From: Bacillota bacterium
Lineage (GTDB): Bacteria > Bacillota > DTU030 > DUMP01
Length of the DNA stretch: 6,157 nt
Direction: 5' to 3'
Assembly (NCBI GenBank): GCA_012735455.1
Contig: JAAYHG010000288.1
Location: 1-6,157, forward strand
Shown here: piece after piece, positions 5,980 to 6,157 of the stretch
Layout of the letters: the number at the start of each line of letters is the position of its first letter
How positions within the stretch are numbered: position 1 is the first letter of the stretch
The notes under the pieces: model-generated
The model's input: only the letters and a program-made list of their open reading frames with translations
Told to the model about the DNA's origin: nothing
Database searches by the model: none
Position numbers and translations under genes: made by a program

Positions 5980-6157
5980 CTATAGGATCTTGCTCAAGAA
6001 CAACTGTGTCCGCTCGTTGCGCGGATTCTGGAAGACCTCGTTGGGTGGACCCTGCTCAATCACCTTACCGTCGTCCATAAAGATGACCCTGTCGCCCACC
6101 TCCCGGGCAAAGCCCATCTCGTGCGTCCCCACCACCATGGTCATCCCATCCCGGGCC
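5980..6157 (-). CDS. Polar amino acid ABC transporter ATP-binding protein, C-terminal 58 residues
   Basis: Only the C-terminal end is in the window; the gene starts beyond 6157 and stops at TAG 5982-5980. The visible sequence MTMVVGTHEMGFAREVGDRV contains the switch (H-loop) histidine in THEM, followed by IFMDDGKVIEQGPPNEVF, and ends QLFLSKIL. THEMGFA and the FLSKIL-type end are typical of the GlnQ/HisP/ArtP group of ATPases, which power uptake of polar amino acids with a membrane permease and a solute-binding protein. The exact substrate cannot be read from this fragment. The residue before THEM is Gly where Val is more usual, a minor change. It is separated from hpf by a strong terminator and is a separate transcription unit. 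Confidence 0.95.
   Translation of the reverse strand, partial: ARDGMTMVVGTHEMGFAREVGDRVIFMDDGKVIEQGPPNEVFQNPRNERTQLFLSKIL

Overview
This 6.2 kb window looks chromosomal and comes from a Gram-positive Firmicute, most likely a Clostridia-type lineage. The evidence is the hpf ... secA-prfB order, a long-form hibernation factor, strong AGGAGG-type ribosome binding sites, several GTG starts, U-tailed terminators and a candidate sigma-H promoter. Base composition is moderately GC-rich in the genes and clearly AT-rich in one intergenic region. I cannot name the genus. Every supported gene is on the minus strand, so transcription runs from right to left; open frames on the plus strand look like shadows of these genes.

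In transcription order: (1) 5980-6157 is the C-terminal end of a polar amino acid ABC transporter ATPase, closed by a strong terminator (5940-5967). (2) 5768-5940 is a structured intergenic region with four 7-nt repeats, a 12-bp GC hairpin, a perfect 15-nt palindrome and a near-consensus sigma-H promoter. (3) hpf (5230-5760) encodes the long ribosome hibernation factor and ends in its own terminator. (4) 4964-5184 is a partly AT-rich leader with a possible sigma-A promoter. (5) An uncharacterised 220-residue protein (4301-4963) has a terminator stem that begins in its stop codon. (6) A sigma-A-type promoter directly behind that terminator drives secA (1552-4185), followed after 43 nt by prfB (401-1508). 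The prfB gene carries an in-frame UGA at codon 26 and needs a +1 programmed frameshift. (7) After 123 nt comes the start of a small secreted or membrane-anchored protein (1-277) that runs off the window.

Most of this is the familiar translation and secretion neighbourhood: HPF stores ribosomes in slow growth, SecA powers export, and RF2 ends translation at UGA and UAA. The less ordinary points are the unknown gene between hpf and secA, the prfB frameshift site whose G-rich stimulator sits one codon farther from the slip site than in E. coli, and the dense cis-element cluster upstream of hpf. I see no mobile element, CRISPR array, tRNA or rRNA, and no convincing new multi-gene system.
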